In this document: piece after piece, positions 54,839 to 64,000 of the stretch
How positions within the stretch are numbered: position 1 is the first letter of the stretch
How the letters are laid out: each line of letters starts with the position of its first letter
Source of the DNA: Alteromonas hispanica
GTDB lineage: Bacteria; Pseudomonadota; Gammaproteobacteria; Enterobacterales; Alteromonadaceae
DNA length: 64,000 nt
NCBI RefSeq assembly: GCF_010500915.1
Contig: NZ_JAAAWP010000010.1
Location: forward strand, 62,001 to 126,000
Reading direction: 5' to 3'
Translations under genes and position numbers: made by a program
Notes under the pieces: generated by a model
What the model saw: only the letters and a program-made list of their open reading frames with translations
Told to the model about the DNA's origin: nothing
Databases searched by the model: none

Positions 54839-56785
54839 TTATCTATTAAGTCGCTCCTCTATGAGTGTATCAACAACAGACGGATCCGCCAATGTTGATG
54901 TATCACCGAGTTGCTCGTGTTCATTAGCCGCTATTTTACGTAATATACGACGCATTATTTTGCCTGAACGTGTTTTAGGAAGCCCAGTAGACCATTGAAT
55001 AATATCAGGCGTTGCAATGGGGCTTAACTCTTGACGTACCCAAGCTTTGAGCTCTTTAGTCAGTGCCTCATCTACCTCTACACCCTCATTAGGACTTACG
55101 TAAACATAAATGCCCTGACCTTTGATGTCATGAGGATAGCCAACCACCGCCGCTTCGGCAACTTTACTATGGGCCACCAGCGCACTCTCAATCTCGGCGG
55201 TGCCTAAACGGTGCCCAGAAACATTAAGCACGTCGTCCACACGGCCTGTTATCCAGTAGCAACCGTCCTCATCGCGTCGTGCACCATCACCTGTGAAATA
55301 CACACCGGTATACGCACTAAAATAGGTATTGATAAAGCGCTGGTGATCGCCATAAACGGTTCTGGCCTGGCTTGGCCAGCTGTCTTTAATGACTAGGTTA
55401 CCTTCTGCGGCACCCTCAAGCTCGTTTCCGTCGGCATCAAACAATGCAGGCGCTACGCCAAAGAAAGGACGCGTTGCAGAGCCCGGCTTAAGTTCTGTTG
55501 CCCCCGGTAGCGGCATGATCATATGTCCGCCGGTTTCCGTTTGCCACCAAGTATCAATAATTGGGCAACGGTTTTGTCCTATCACGCGGTGGTACCACTC
55601 CCATGCCTCTGGGTTTATCGGCTCACCAACCGTGCCTAACAGGCGAAGCGACGATAGGTCACAGCCTTCGGCTGGTGTATCGCCATGTGCCATTAATGCA
55701 CGTATTGCCGTAGGCGCAGTGTACAGGCTGTTCACCTTATATTTTTCTACCACTTGGGCTATACGCTTAACGTCTGGGTAGGTAGGTACACCTTCAAAGA
55801 ATACTTGCGACGCCGCGTTAATCATAGGCCCATAAACCATGTAGCTATGACCGGTTATCCAGCCCACATCTGCAGTACACCAATAAATATCGTCTTCTTT
55901 GTAGTCAAAGGCGTATTTGAATGTCATGGCTGAGTACAGCAAGTAGCCACCTGTCGTATGCACTACCCCTTTTGGCGTGCCAGTAGAGCCTGATGTATAC
56001 AGTATGAAAAGAGGATCTTCAGCATTCATCACTTCCGGTTCGCATTGTGCTGAACAACTATCGATGACCTCATGCCACCACACATCGAGAGCACTATTCC
56101 ACTCAACATCACCGCCGGTTAGCTTATGAACGATAACATTAGTAATAGATGGACAGGCACCATTTGCCAACGCTTTATCTACGTTCGCTTTAAGCGGAAT
56201 ACTGCGCCCTGCTCTGCGTCCTTCATCGGCGGTAATCACAACTTTAGCCGCGCTATCATTAATGCGATCCGCAATAGCGTTAGGCGAGAAGCCGCCGAAG
56301 ATAACCGAGTGGACTGCGCCAATGCGAGCACAAGCTAACATAGCGTATGCGGCTTCAGGCACCATAGGCATGTAAATCGCTACACGATCGCCTTTCTCAA
56401 CGCCCATTCCTTTTAGTGCGTTAGCCAGTTTACATACCTCGTAATGCACCTGTTGATAAGTTACGTCAAGGCTGTCTTCGGGTGAATCCCCCTCCCAATG
56501 AAAAGCCACTTTTGTTGCATTCTTTTCTAGGTGTCTATCGATACAGTTGTAGCTGGCATTCAATGAGCCGTCTTCAAACCATTTGATAGACACATCATTT
56601 TTACCGAAAGCGGTATTCTTAATTTTGGTTGGCGCCTCGTACCACTCCAGTAGTGCAGCATGCTCCGCCCAAAATGATTCTGGATCGTCTATCGACTTCT
56701 TGTACATGTCATCATACTGAGCGGCAGTAAGATGCGTAGATTGAAGGATATTTTCAGGTACAGGGTAAGTCTTGCTGGCAGTCAT
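54839..56785 (-). CDS. acs: Acetyl-CoA synthetase
   Basis: A 648-residue AMP-forming synthetase. The AMP-binding motif is [35 protein letters not shown] and [11 protein letters not shown] are core segments, and K609 in [11 protein letters not shown] is the lysine acetylated to switch off the enzyme, at the same position as in E. coli. It converts acetate, ATP and CoA to acetyl-CoA, and is the main target of the CrbS/CrbR system. First gene of the acs-crbR unit. Confidence 0.98.
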   Translation of the reverse strand: MTASKTYPVPENILQSTHLTAAQYDDMYKKSIDDPESFWAEHAALLEWYEAPTKIKNTAFGKNDVSIKWFEDGSLNASYNCIDRHLEKNATKVAFHWEGDSPEDSLDVTYQQVHYEVCKLANALKGMGVEKGDRVAIYMPMVPEAAYAMLACARIGAVHSVIFGGFSPNAIADRINDSAAKVVITADEGRRAGRSIPLKANVDKALANGACPSITNVIVHKLTGGDVEWNSALDVWWHEVIDSCSAQCEPEVMNAEDPLFILYTSGSTGTPKGVVHTTGGYLLYSAMTFKYAFDYKEDDIYWCTADVGWITGHSYMVYGPMINAASQVFFEGVPTYPDVKRIAQVVEKYKVNSLYTAPTAIRALMAHGDTPAEGCDLSSLRLLGTVGEPINPEAWEWYHRVIGQNRCPIIDTWWQTETGGHMIMPLPGATELKPGSATRPFFGVAPALFDADGNELEGAAEGNLVIKDSWPSQARTVYGDHQRFINTYFSAYTGVYFTGDGARRDEDGCYWITGRVDDVLNVSGHRLGTAEIESALVAHSKVAEAAVVGYPHDIKGQGIYVYVSPNEGVEVDEALTKELKAWVRQELSPIATPDIIQWSTGLPKTRSGKIMRRILRKIAANEHEQLGDTSTLADPSVVDTLIEERLNR

Positions 56786-56952
56786 AGATTGCCTCCATTA
56801 TTTATAATGTTAAATTCTCGATTTCGTTGAAATACTCTAGCCATTAATGAGTAAAGAAAAATGAGACATTGGTCTTACTGGTAGTTGTTATCGAAGAATC
56901 ATCCACAAAAAACCTTATAGCTCAACGCTTAAGGCTGTTTCTTACTTAAATC

Positions 56953-57176
56953 TGCCTGTCTCAATACGAATTACATATTAAGACAGTCACGAATTACATA
57001 TTAAGACAGTCACAATAATCTTTTAGAGTGCCTGTCTTTAAAAGTGCCAATTCAATTCTATCGAGACAGTCATAATTTCAGACAGCAAGACTACTATTAA
57101 GACAGTCACATCAAGGGCCGCTATTAAGACAGTCACATTAACGTTTAAAATAATGTTTAAAAATGCCTGTCTTTTT
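56953..57176. repeat. Second array of the GCCTGTCTTAATA-type repeat, mixed orientation
   Basis: The core TATTAAGACAGTCAC (reverse of GTGACTGTCTTAATA) recurs at 56976, 56999, 57095 and 57123, with forward copies of GCCTGTCT at 56953, 57030 and 57165 and partial forms near 57063 and 57079. Local tandem periods are 23 bp (56968-57013) and 28 bp (57095-57137). Most copies are in reverse orientation relative to the array at 37371-37689. No gene is present. It sits ~170-390 bases upstream of acs and just past the porin 3' end. Confidence 0.9.
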
Positions 57177-57196
57177 AAGCATTCCCTAAAAGTACA

Positions 57197-57223
57197 CCCA
57201 CCATTGCGTTACACAATGGCGGG
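57197..57223 (-). terminator. Porin gene terminator
   Basis: On the minus strand CCCGCCATTG and CAATGGTGGG form a 10-bp stem (one G-U pair), followed by TGTACTTTTA, about 30 bases past the porin stop. Confidence 0.6.
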
Positions 57224-57252
57224 CTAATTTAGCGTATTTTCTCGCTCAGGCA

Positions 57253-58440
57253 TTAAAATTTAAAGACAACACCTGCACGGCCTACTACCGTTGAGAAGTC
57301 CTCAAAATCGCCGCCGTATTCGGTATTGAAATGAGTAAATTGCACAAACCCAGTCAAACCGTCCATTAACTTGTGGCCATAGTTTATATAGGCTGTAGTG
57401 TTTTCATTTAGGTCTGTTAGTGACAAGCGGTTACGGTCGCTAGAGTCTACAGAAGCACTGGCGTAACCTACCTTGATAGTAGAATCTGTATTCACTTTCC
57501 AAGTAAGGTATGTGAAGAAGCCGCTTTCACCAAAGCTTTCGCGAACTTCACCTGCACCGTTCAAGCCCGATGAAGGAGCAACACCAAGAGCGTTTTGATT
57601 ATTCAGCGCATCACCTGTGTAATATTCAGCATTTATGCTGACTGCACCGAAGTTTAGCGTGGTATAAACTTTCATTAGCGTGGCATCTTGGTTTTCACCG
57701 GCAGTAAACCCAGCTTCGTCTTCAAAGTTAAGCTCTGCAAAATGACCTGCTGCACCAATTTTATGACCAGAAAAGCTGTAATTCACATCCAAAGCCAAAC
57801 CAGGCATGCGGCCAAGTTCGTTAGCATTAATACCACCTGCGGTGGCGTTTCTGCCCTTTCCTGTTAATGCGCCGGTTACCATTAAACCGTCGTTTTTATA
57901 GGTTGCCCCTACTTCTACTGCTAAGAACCCTGAGTTACCTGCGCGGTAGGCATTACCAATCCAGTTGTAGCTACCACTCGACTTAATACCAGCTGCGGTA
58001 CTCCATTTCTGCCCACCGAAGAAAGTCCAGTTTTCATCCATATCGTAGTAAAGCGTTGCTAGGCGGAGACGAGGCTCTTGCGCCTGAATTGCAGTTTGAT
58101 TGGTAAACCCATCCTCACCATCAATAAAATCAAACTCCAGTACCGATCTTATTTTTTCATGATTCATATTTAATGAGAATCGTGATTGAGCAGCTTGGAA
58201 AGATGTTGACTCTGACTCCAAGAAGTTTGTTTGCTGTTCCGTAGCTGGCGCACCACCGAAGATATCCGTTCTCAGCGCATGTGTGGGTGCCACTTGGCTG
58301 TAGGCACCGCCATAACTTGCTACGCCTTGGCTAGACGTAACCACTTCAGGTTTAATCATACCCTTGAAACTAAAATCAAAAGCGTAAACAGGACTATTTA
58401 TCAAAATAAGTGCGCAAGACGCAGCTACACGATTAAGCAT
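57253..58440 (-). CDS. DcaP-like outer membrane porin
   Basis: A 395-residue exported protein: signal peptide (MLNRVAASCALILINSPVYA), then a beta-barrel of alternating strands (QAAQSRFSLNMNHEKIRSVLEFDFIDGE, FFGGQKWSTAAG) and a C-terminal phenylalanine (GRAGVVFKF) required for barrel assembly. The DxxQSR-like start resembles DcaP-type trimeric porins, which import small organic acids; the acs neighbourhood fits but does not prove that. The ATG at 58440 is preferred because GGAG lies 6 bases upstream; the in-frame TTG at 58452 is not. Confidence 0.85.
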   Translation of the reverse strand: MLNRVAASCALILINSPVYAFDFSFKGMIKPEVVTSSQGVASYGGAYSQVAPTHALRTDIFGGAPATEQQTNFLESESTSFQAAQSRFSLNMNHEKIRSVLEFDFIDGEDGFTNQTAIQAQEPRLRLATLYYDMDENWTFFGGQKWSTAAGIKSSGSYNWIGNAYRAGNSGFLAVEVGATYKNDGLMVTGALTGKGRNATAGGINANELGRMPGLALDVNYSFSGHKIGAAGHFAELNFEDEAGFTAGENQDATLMKVYTTLNFGAVSINAEYYTGDALNNQNALGVAPSSGLNGAGEVRESFGESGFFTYLTWKVNTDSTIKVGYASASVDSSDRNRLSLTDLNENTTAYINYGHKLMDGLTGFVQFTHFNTEYGGDFEDFSTVVGRAGVVFKF

Positions 58441-58886
58441 GTGGTTCTCCAAAATTATTCTTAGTGTTCACTATCATTTTTATCTTGATTACCCTGTGTT
58501 CGATGGTGAAAGCACAGAGATTATAAAATTGAGTTTGAATCATTCACCGAGTTAACTTTCGGTTAACATAAATTCAACAAAGCAATTGTGGGTTAAAAAT
58601 AGGCAAAATACTCGACAAATCATAGCTGTTGCGACCAAAGTCTTATCACTCAAGTACCGAGAGCATTTACATTTTCAGCTGTAATTAGCTGGAAAATCGT
58701 TTGTTATTTCTATGCAGCACAGAATAGAAATAAAGAGTAACTATCTGATTTCGTTCAAAGTGTAAAACGACGGATTAAATGAAGAATAAACACACTCTGC
58801 ATCGAGTAGGACGACTCGCTTTGCTATTTATTAGATCATATTGCGTTAGGCAAAAAGCAGAGTACTCGACCTTATTCGCGTTAAAT
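58441..58886. other. Gene-free region upstream of the porin
   Basis: These ~445 bases must carry the porin promoter. A stem with CAGCT/AGCTG arms near 58675-58697 may end Na/Pi cotransporter transcription, but it lacks a T run. No RNA gene or repeat is recognised. Confidence 0.4.
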
Positions 58887-60041
58887 TCACATAGAGGTGA
58901 AAATAATGCCAAGCGGAATAATGAAAAACAGGCCGCCCACATAAGCTGCGCCATAGAGCTTTTGTTCCGATGCAAGTACCGATAATTGATAGGACAAATT
59001 TATGGGAATATCCCGTAAAAAACGAATTCCGTAAATGAGAGTAACCCCTAATACATTATAAATGAGATGCACCAGCGCAATTTGCAATGCGAAACCACTG
59101 TTTACCCCTACTACACCTAGTGCAGCAATAAGTGCGGTAATGCAAGTTCCCACGTTCGCACCAAGAGTAAATGGATAAATATCTCGTGCTTTTAACACGC
59201 CAGCACCAACTAGAGGAACCATAAGCGAGGTAGTCGTTGATGACGATTGAACTAACACGGTGACAATAGCTCCCGACGCAATACCAGATAAGGGGCCCTG
59301 CCCTATGCTTTTATGCAATAACGCCTTCGCTTTTCCTACCATAAGCGACTTCATAATTTTGCCCATATAGGTAATAGACGCCACTATGAGTAGAATTCCG
59401 ATAAAAATCTTCGCCACTCCCGGATACACAGAGGGCAAAAACTGTAGAGATTCAGAAACAAGCTCTGTTACTGGCTTTGTTACGGCTTTTATGGGATTAA
59501 CGCCGCCTAAACCCATCGCTTCGCCGGTATGAATTAGTGCGACGAGCTGGCCGCTAAGAAACTCTAAAACCCCAAACGCCATTTCTAAAGGCAGGAATAT
59601 AAGCACCGATAGAACATTGAAAAAGTCGTGTATAGTTGCTGCATTAAACGCGCGCTGAAACTCTTCTTTTTGCCTAACGTGCCCAAGGCTAACCAGGGTG
59701 TTAGTAATGCTGGTACCAATATTAGCTCCCATCATCATGGGTATGGCTATGGTAATAGGCAAACCACCCGCCACCATGCCCACAATAATTGAGGTAACTG
59801 TACTTGATGACTGAATAAGCGCAGTACTAACCATGCCAATAATGAGACCCATAATAGGGTTCGATGCAAAATTAAATAACTCGCGAGCTTGATCGCCGGT
59901 TGCATACTGAAAACCACTTCCAATCATACTTACTGCAAGCAACATAACGTATACAAGCAAAGTAAGTACTATCCAACGTAACCATTGCGGCTTATTTTCT
60001 AGTGGACGTTCATCGTGAATTGCAGACTCAAGTACGGTCAT
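58887..60041 (-). CDS. Na+/phosphate (NptA/PhoU-type) cotransporter family protein
   Basis: A 384-residue membrane protein with an internal duplication: TALIQSSSTVTSIIVGMV in the first half and TVLVQSSSTTTSLMVPLV in the second, the QSSST motifs of Na/Pi (SLC34/NptA) carriers. MMMGANIGTSITNTLVS and FTLGANVGTCITALIA are the paired GANIGT motifs. It probably imports phosphate with sodium. No PhoU-like tail is present. Single gene. Confidence 0.92.
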   Translation of the reverse strand: MTVLESAIHDERPLENKPQWLRWIVLTLLVYVMLLAVSMIGSGFQYATGDQARELFNFASNPIMGLIIGMVSTALIQSSSTVTSIIVGMVAGGLPITIAIPMMMGANIGTSITNTLVSLGHVRQKEEFQRAFNAATIHDFFNVLSVLIFLPLEMAFGVLEFLSGQLVALIHTGEAMGLGGVNPIKAVTKPVTELVSESLQFLPSVYPGVAKIFIGILLIVASITYMGKIMKSLMVGKAKALLHKSIGQGPLSGIASGAIVTVLVQSSSTTTSLMVPLVGAGVLKARDIYPFTLGANVGTCITALIAALGVVGVNSGFALQIALVHLIYNVLGVTLIYGIRFLRDIPINLSYQLSVLASEQKLYGAAYVGGLFFIIPLGIIFTSM

Positions 60042-60390
60042 AAAAAATTACTTTTTTCACTATAAATAGAAAGATACGAATACTTCCATAGTATGACGTG
60101 CTTGTTACACATAAATGACGGCACATAGGTTCATTGGCTTATGAGTTTTTGCAAAGCATTGCTTTTGTAAGGGTGAGATTTAATGCATTAACGACAAAGC
60201 AAAGTATCGGCTCAACAATGCTTCAGGTATTACAGAATTTGAATTTAAAAGAGAGGAGCCAAAAGCCTATCGTTAGCAAACATTGAAATTAGTGCAGCTA
60301 TTTTAGGGTTTGGATGAGACGTTAGATTAGGCGTTAGATTAAAAATTGAATCTGGGTTTATGGCAAAGTTCACGCCAGGGCAAGTAAAGT
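60042..60390. other. Gene-free region upstream of the Na/Pi cotransporter
   Basis: About 350 bases between the cotransporter start and the terminator of the aldo/keto reductase. A short duplicated GCGTTAGATTA occurs near 60320-60342. No Pho box is convincing by eye, and no gene is seen. Confidence 0.4.
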
Positions 60391-60416
60391 AAAAGCCAGA
60401 GCTTCTGGGCTCTGGC
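60391..60416 (-). terminator. Terminator of the aldo/keto reductase gene
   Basis: On the minus strand GCCAGAGC-CCAGAA-GCTCTGGC is followed by TTTTACTTT, about 80 bases after the stop. Confidence 0.8.
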
Positions 60417-60497
60417 CTTGTAGGCTAACTTTATCTCCTGGCTCTTTGCCTTAACTCTATGTCCTATTTCGATATTCTCAAAACTAGACGATAAAAA

Positions 60498-61550
60498 TTA
60501 AAAGCCCAGTGGATAAGATTTTAAAATGCCATGAATATCACTTAGAGTGTCTTTACTTAAAGTAAGGTCAAACGCAGCGATATTTTCCGATAGCTGATCT
60601 AATGTTGTAGCACCAATAATAGTGGAGGTAACTCCGGGTACCTGTCGGCACCATGCTAGTGCTAGTTGTGAAGGTGTAATACCTGCCTTTTCTGCCACCT
60701 GCATGTATTGTGCAGTAGCTGCCTGAGCTGGCGCTTGATCTCTAAACAGCCCCATGCGCTGCGCCAATGTCCAGCGTGAACCCTCTGGACGGGCTCCGTT
60801 TTGATACTTGCCGCTTAACATGCCAGTAGCCAGTGGCGACCAAGGTAAATAGGCAATATTTTCGCACTCACACATTTCGATTAAATAGGGCCAATCTTTT
60901 GCGTGCAATAAACTAAACTCGTTTTGAATAGACACTGGTAACGGCACGTTTTCTTGTTCACACAATCGTAAAAATGTGTGAATCCCCCAAGGAGTATCAT
61001 CAGATAGTCCCCAATGACGAATTTTCCCTGCGTCTATAGCGGCTTTGATGCCGCGTAAAATATCTCGCATTCCCTCAATTTCTTTCTCGCGGTCAATGCG
61101 TGTAGGATCTGCGCCGTCTGGCCAGTGCTTGCCAAAATGTGGGGTAACTCTATTCGGCCAGTGTAGCTGGTAAACATCAATGTAATCGGTGTGCAGGCGT
61201 GTTAAAGAGTCCTCTAATGCGGTAGTTACCGCAGAACCTGTAATAGGAGTAGCTTCTCTAATGTATTTGAGTCCAGCCCCAGCGATTTTTGTCATTACGA
61301 CAATATCGTCTCGTTTGTCTTGATTGCGAGCAATCCAGTTACCAATAATACGCTCTGTATCACCGTATGTTTGCTCATTAGGCGGTACCGGATACATTTC
61401 TGCGGTATCGATAAAATTAATACCTGCATCTAGCGCCATAGCCATCTGAGCATCCGCATCTTCTTGCGTATTTTGAATGCCCCAAGTCATAGTACCTAAG
61501 CAAATATCTGACACCTGCAAATCACTAGAACCCAAGCGATTGAAATTCAT
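60498..61550 (-). CDS. tas: Aldo/keto reductase, Tas-like
   Basis: A 350-residue (alpha/beta)8 reductase close in sequence to E. coli Tas: NRLGSSDLQVSDICLGTMTWG at the start, INFIDTAEMYPVPPNEQTYG (catalytic D and Y), VVMTKIAGAG (lysine) and DVYQLHWPNRV (histidine) make up the AKR tetrad, with NADPH-binding IPGVTSTIIGATTLDQL near the C-terminus. The physiological substrate is unknown. Monocistronic. Confidence 0.9.
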   Translation of the reverse strand: MNFNRLGSSDLQVSDICLGTMTWGIQNTQEDADAQMAMALDAGINFIDTAEMYPVPPNEQTYGDTERIIGNWIARNQDKRDDIVVMTKIAGAGLKYIREATPITGSAVTTALEDSLTRLHTDYIDVYQLHWPNRVTPHFGKHWPDGADPTRIDREKEIEGMRDILRGIKAAIDAGKIRHWGLSDDTPWGIHTFLRLCEQENVPLPVSIQNEFSLLHAKDWPYLIEMCECENIAYLPWSPLATGMLSGKYQNGARPEGSRWTLAQRMGLFRDQAPAQAATAQYMQVAEKAGITPSQLALAWCRQVPGVTSTIIGATTLDQLSENIAAFDLTLSKDTLSDIHGILKSYPLGF

Positions 61551-62104
61551 TACACTTACCTTATCTGAACAATGCTACGACAGCTAAATTTGATTAATTG
61601 CCGTGCGGTAGGGAAAACTCTCTTGTTAACTCAGCCTGAGGCATGAACACCCAGAATCCGATATCACAACATACTTATGTATTTTGCCCCTGTTTTTTTC
61701 GGGAGCGGTTTTTAGGTGTTGTGTTCGGCAGTTTTGCTAACACCACAAACGTTATACCGCAAAGTTAGCAAATGTGATCCTAAATGTCGCCAACCCCCTG
61801 TCCAAAAATAGAATTAATACGGTAGACATCACGCCACTTCAGCCTAAAAGCTTTTCAGACCATTTTTACGACGAATAAAGTCAAACTTCGTAGCCATACT
61901 TTCAAGAACAATACTTTCAAGAGCAATACTTTTTAGAGATAACGATACTAAAAACGCATAAGTAGGGTGAAACCCCTATGTCCGTTTAAAAAATAAAGGG
62001 CCAGTATCTAGGGGTACCTTGCTGCGATGGCATAACAATCTTGACGTCCCTTAAGAAATTGGCACTGAGTTATAACCGCAGCCCCTAAATACTTGGAGAA
62101 GATT
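61551..62104. promoter_or_regulatory. Gene-free region upstream of the secreted protease
   Basis: About 550 bases with no gene. It contains a 15-bp tandem repeat beginning ATACTTTCAAGA at 61896, 61911 and (degenerate) 61926. It also has an inverted pair ACCCCTA (61972-61978) and TAGGGGT (62009-62015), with a further GTAGGG at 61962. AGGGGTA fits the NarL heptamer TACYYMT in reverse, so a LuxR/NarL-family site is conceivable. GGAGA precedes the protease ATG. Confidence 0.4.
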
Positions 62105-64000
62105 ATGAAGAAGTTCGCTTTATCTACCCTTACGGCTGCTATGCTTGCCAGTCCTGCTGCGTCTACTTTTGCCGATGCTTATATTGGCTCTCAGATGGCT
62201 GATAAACTTATTGCCCTTTCACCCACTGAACAAGTTATGGCAGTGGTTACATACGACCAAATGTCCCCTCTTGCAGAATCTCAAGTCACTCAGCTTCTCA
62301 ACCTTGGGATCACACACGGTGTACAGTTTAAGAACTTACCTGTTATCGGTGTGCTGGCAACTAAGTCACAGATTGAGGCGATAAGCGACTTTGATGGCGT
62401 GCGCTCTGTTTTTGCAAATCGTGAAATGGAACTTTACAACGCAGACGCTCGTCAAATAACAGGCGTTGCAGATGTTCAAGGGGAAGATTTCGCAAATCGA
62501 AACGGCGTTGAATATACAGGCAAAGGCTCTACGGTCCTTGTTATTGATTCAGGTATTGATGCTGCCCACCAAGACCTCCCGTTTGGTAATAAGGTTGTTG
62601 AAAACGTTCAAGCAATCACTAGTGCAGGCGTTCTCTCTGTTGCCGGAATTCAAGGCCCTAAACTCTCAAATCAAATCAATACCGACCTTAACTCAGGCCA
62701 TGGTACACATTGTGCGGCGACTATCGCAGGCTTGGGAACCATGTCTGATGGCGAACATGTAGGTGCAGCTCCTGACGCTGACCTCATCGGTTATGGATCT
62801 GGCGCAGCGGTGCTTTTACTCGATACCGTTGGCGGCTTTGACTACGCACTTAGCAACCAATATAACTTCGACAACCCAATTAAAGTTATTAGTAACTCGT
62901 GGGGTACAAGTGGCAAATACGAACCACTTGGACCAGTATCCCTTGCAACTTATGCTGCACATAAGGCCGGCATGATCTCTGTATTTGCAGCCGGAAATAG
63001 CGGCCCGGGTGAAGACTCGCATAACCCCTACGCACAAATTCCATGGGGCATTTCTGTCGGTGCCGGTGACAAATTCGGCAGGTTAGCAAACTTTTCTTCT
63101 CGCGGCCTTAAGAGTGAGTCGGGCGATTTCACCATGCCAGATGGGGCTGAGTGGACTTACAATAATGATGTGACGGTTGTAGCACCCGGTGTCGATATTA
63201 TCTCGGCTCGCGCAGTATTAAACTTAGCAGCGAATGGCGGAGATGCCGATGTAGGCGTTATCCCTACAGAGCAGCTTCCGTTTTATACCATGATCTCAGG
63301 TACATCAATGGCGACACCTCACGTTGCCGGTATTATTGCACTCATGCTTGAAGCCAATCCGAACCTAGACAATCTTGCTATAAAACGCATATTGCAAGAA
63401 ACAGCAACAAACATGCCTGGCTACGAGCGCTGGGAAGTGGGCTCAGGCTATGTAAACGCGCGTTCAGCAGTAGCCGCGGCTTTAAATTTCGATGATACGC
63501 ATAAAGCCACTGTAAATAACCTAGAGGGCAAAACGTTCAAAGCCAACGCCTTGGTAACGCCAAGCGAAAGAACAGAAAATCTCGACGTGTTTTATTCGCC
63601 TGTGGGAACTCCGGAGGTAGCAACATTCGAAGTCGGCACCGATGAGGTGATTGTGAAAGCATCGGCAGACTCCTTTGCCAATCTTACAAAGCTAGTGCTA
63701 GTAGCGCCAGACGGTACTGAATACTTTGGCAATTTATCAACACCGGTACTAACAACGGCCATGCGCGTATCAGCACCCGCACAACCTGGCACATGGGGTG
63801 TTTATGTCTTTGGCTTAACCTCGCTTTCTGGCATTGAAGCTGACCCTTTAGGTTTAACCAATGGCCCAGGCCTTCCAGAAACCTTTAATGTAACGGTTTC
63901 ATTTGAAGAAAGTGGTGGCTTTGACGGATTAGACGATGCAGTAGGTCACCCTCAACAAAATGCAATTGAGTTTGCGGTAAGCGAACGCCTTATGGATGGT
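62105..64000 (+). CDS. Secreted subtilisin-like (S8) serine protease, 3' end missing
   Basis: The frame from ATG 62105 stays open to the window edge (632 residues seen), so the gene continues to the right. Signal peptide (MKKFALSTLTAAMLASPAASTFA), an inhibitor I9-like propeptide (~residues 40-110), then the S8 catalytic triad D148 (VLVIDSGIDAAH), H199 (SGHGTHCAA) and S401 (SGTSMATPHVAG). A PPC-like or beta-sandwich region follows from ~residue 460. It should be an exported protease degrading external protein. GGAGA lies 7 bases before the ATG. Confidence 0.93.
   Translation, partial: MKKFALSTLTAAMLASPAASTFADAYIGSQMADKLIALSPTEQVMAVVTYDQMSPLAESQVTQLLNLGITHGVQFKNLPVIGVLATKSQIEAISDFDGVRSVFANREMELYNADARQITGVADVQGEDFANRNGVEYTGKGSTVLVIDSGIDAAHQDLPFGNKVVENVQAITSAGVLSVAGIQGPKLSNQINTDLNSGHGTHCAATIAGLGTMSDGEHVGAAPDADLIGYGSGAAVLLLDTVGGFDYALSNQYNFDNPIKVISNSWGTSGKYEPLGPVSLATYAAHKAGMISVFAAGNSGPGEDSHNPYAQIPWGISVGAGDKFGRLANFSSRGLKSESGDFTMPDGAEWTYNNDVTVVAPGVDIISARAVLNLAANGGDADVGVIPTEQLPFYTMISGTSMATPHVAGIIALMLEANPNLDNLAIKRILQETATNMPGYERWEVGSGYVNARSAVAAALNFDDTHKATVNNLEGKTFKANALVTPSERTENLDVFYSPVGTPEVATFEVGTDEVIVKASADSFANLTKLVLVAPDGTEYFGNLSTPVLTTAMRVSAPAQPGTWGVYVFGLTSLSGIEADPLGLTNGPGLPETFNVTVSFEESGGFDGLDDAVGHPQQNAIEFAVSERLMDG

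Noticed and set aside
62145-62975. Three short plus-strand open frames within the protease region
   Set aside because: They lie in other frames of the long protease gene, which has the complete S8 triad and runs to the window edge.

Overview
The window looks like chromosomal DNA of an Alteromonas-type marine gammaproteobacterium (order Alteromonadales). This rests on the gene families and GC content (roughly the mid-40s by eye). The families include a complete Na+-translocating NADH:quinone oxidoreductase locus (nqrABCDEF with apbE and nqrM), an Oar-like TonB-dependent receptor, FabV enoyl-ACP reductase, and a CrbS/CrbR-type acetate switch with acs. I see about 45 protein genes. I see no rRNA or tRNA genes, no CRISPR array, no phage and no recognisable transposase. 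Genes at both edges are cut: an amidohydrolase on the left (1-873) and a subtilisin-like protease on the right (from 62105). 

Layout. 1-5.9 kb: amidohydrolase, APC permease, metallo-hydrolase, a VOC protein divergent from a LysR regulator, a class II amidotransferase and a VF530-type small protein. 6.1-10.4 kb: a tight four-gene unit encoding a cupredoxin-like periplasmic protein, a membrane EAL/GGDEF protein, a DUF3034 outer-membrane-type protein and a lipoprotein truncated globin. 10.5-13 kb: exported metallo-beta-lactamase-fold protein, then dinB with a DUF1653 gene. 13.1-20.3 kb: Na+-NQR operon with maturation genes. 20.8-28.6 kb: core metabolism (fabV, fklB, ppc, mdh, argR, a DJ-1/PfpI protein). 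28.8-37.3 kb: TonB receptor, a periplasmic binding protein coupled to a membrane protein with a possible winged-helix tail, uridine kinase, NupC nucleoside transporter and a 2-oxoglutarate/Fe(II) oxygenase. RutR-like boxes are scattered through this block. 37.4-40.9 kb: repeat array, TPR lipoprotein, fasciclin protein and a REC-GGDEF cyclase. 41-57 kb: acetate block (DnaQ-like exonuclease, cNMP/CBS/nucleotidyltransferase protein, ActP-like symporter with DUF4212 partner, CrbS-like hybrid kinase, then CrbR-like regulator and acs). A MscS channel and a rimK/RimB-type cluster with an orphan periplasmic binding protein lie inside this block. 57-64 kb: porin, Na/Pi cotransporter, Tas-like aldo/keto reductase and secreted protease. 

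How the genes work together. Acetate uptake (43.8-45.8 kb), acetate sensing (46.1-49.6 and 54.2-54.8 kb) and acetate activation (acs) form one functional circuit. The nqr genes are followed by their own flavin transferase and iron-delivery factor. The strongest candidate for something new is the 28.8-37.3 kb block. There, sequences resembling the RutR consensus TTGACCA-NN-TGGTCAA sit upstream of udk-nupC, upstream of the 2OG oxygenase, and between the TonB receptor and the binding-protein/membrane-regulator pair. This suggests a pyrimidine- or nucleoside-responsive uptake and modification locus with an unusual transmembrane sensor. Two clusters of a GCCTGTCTTAATA-type repeat, about 19 kb apart, are the most conspicuous non-coding structures.
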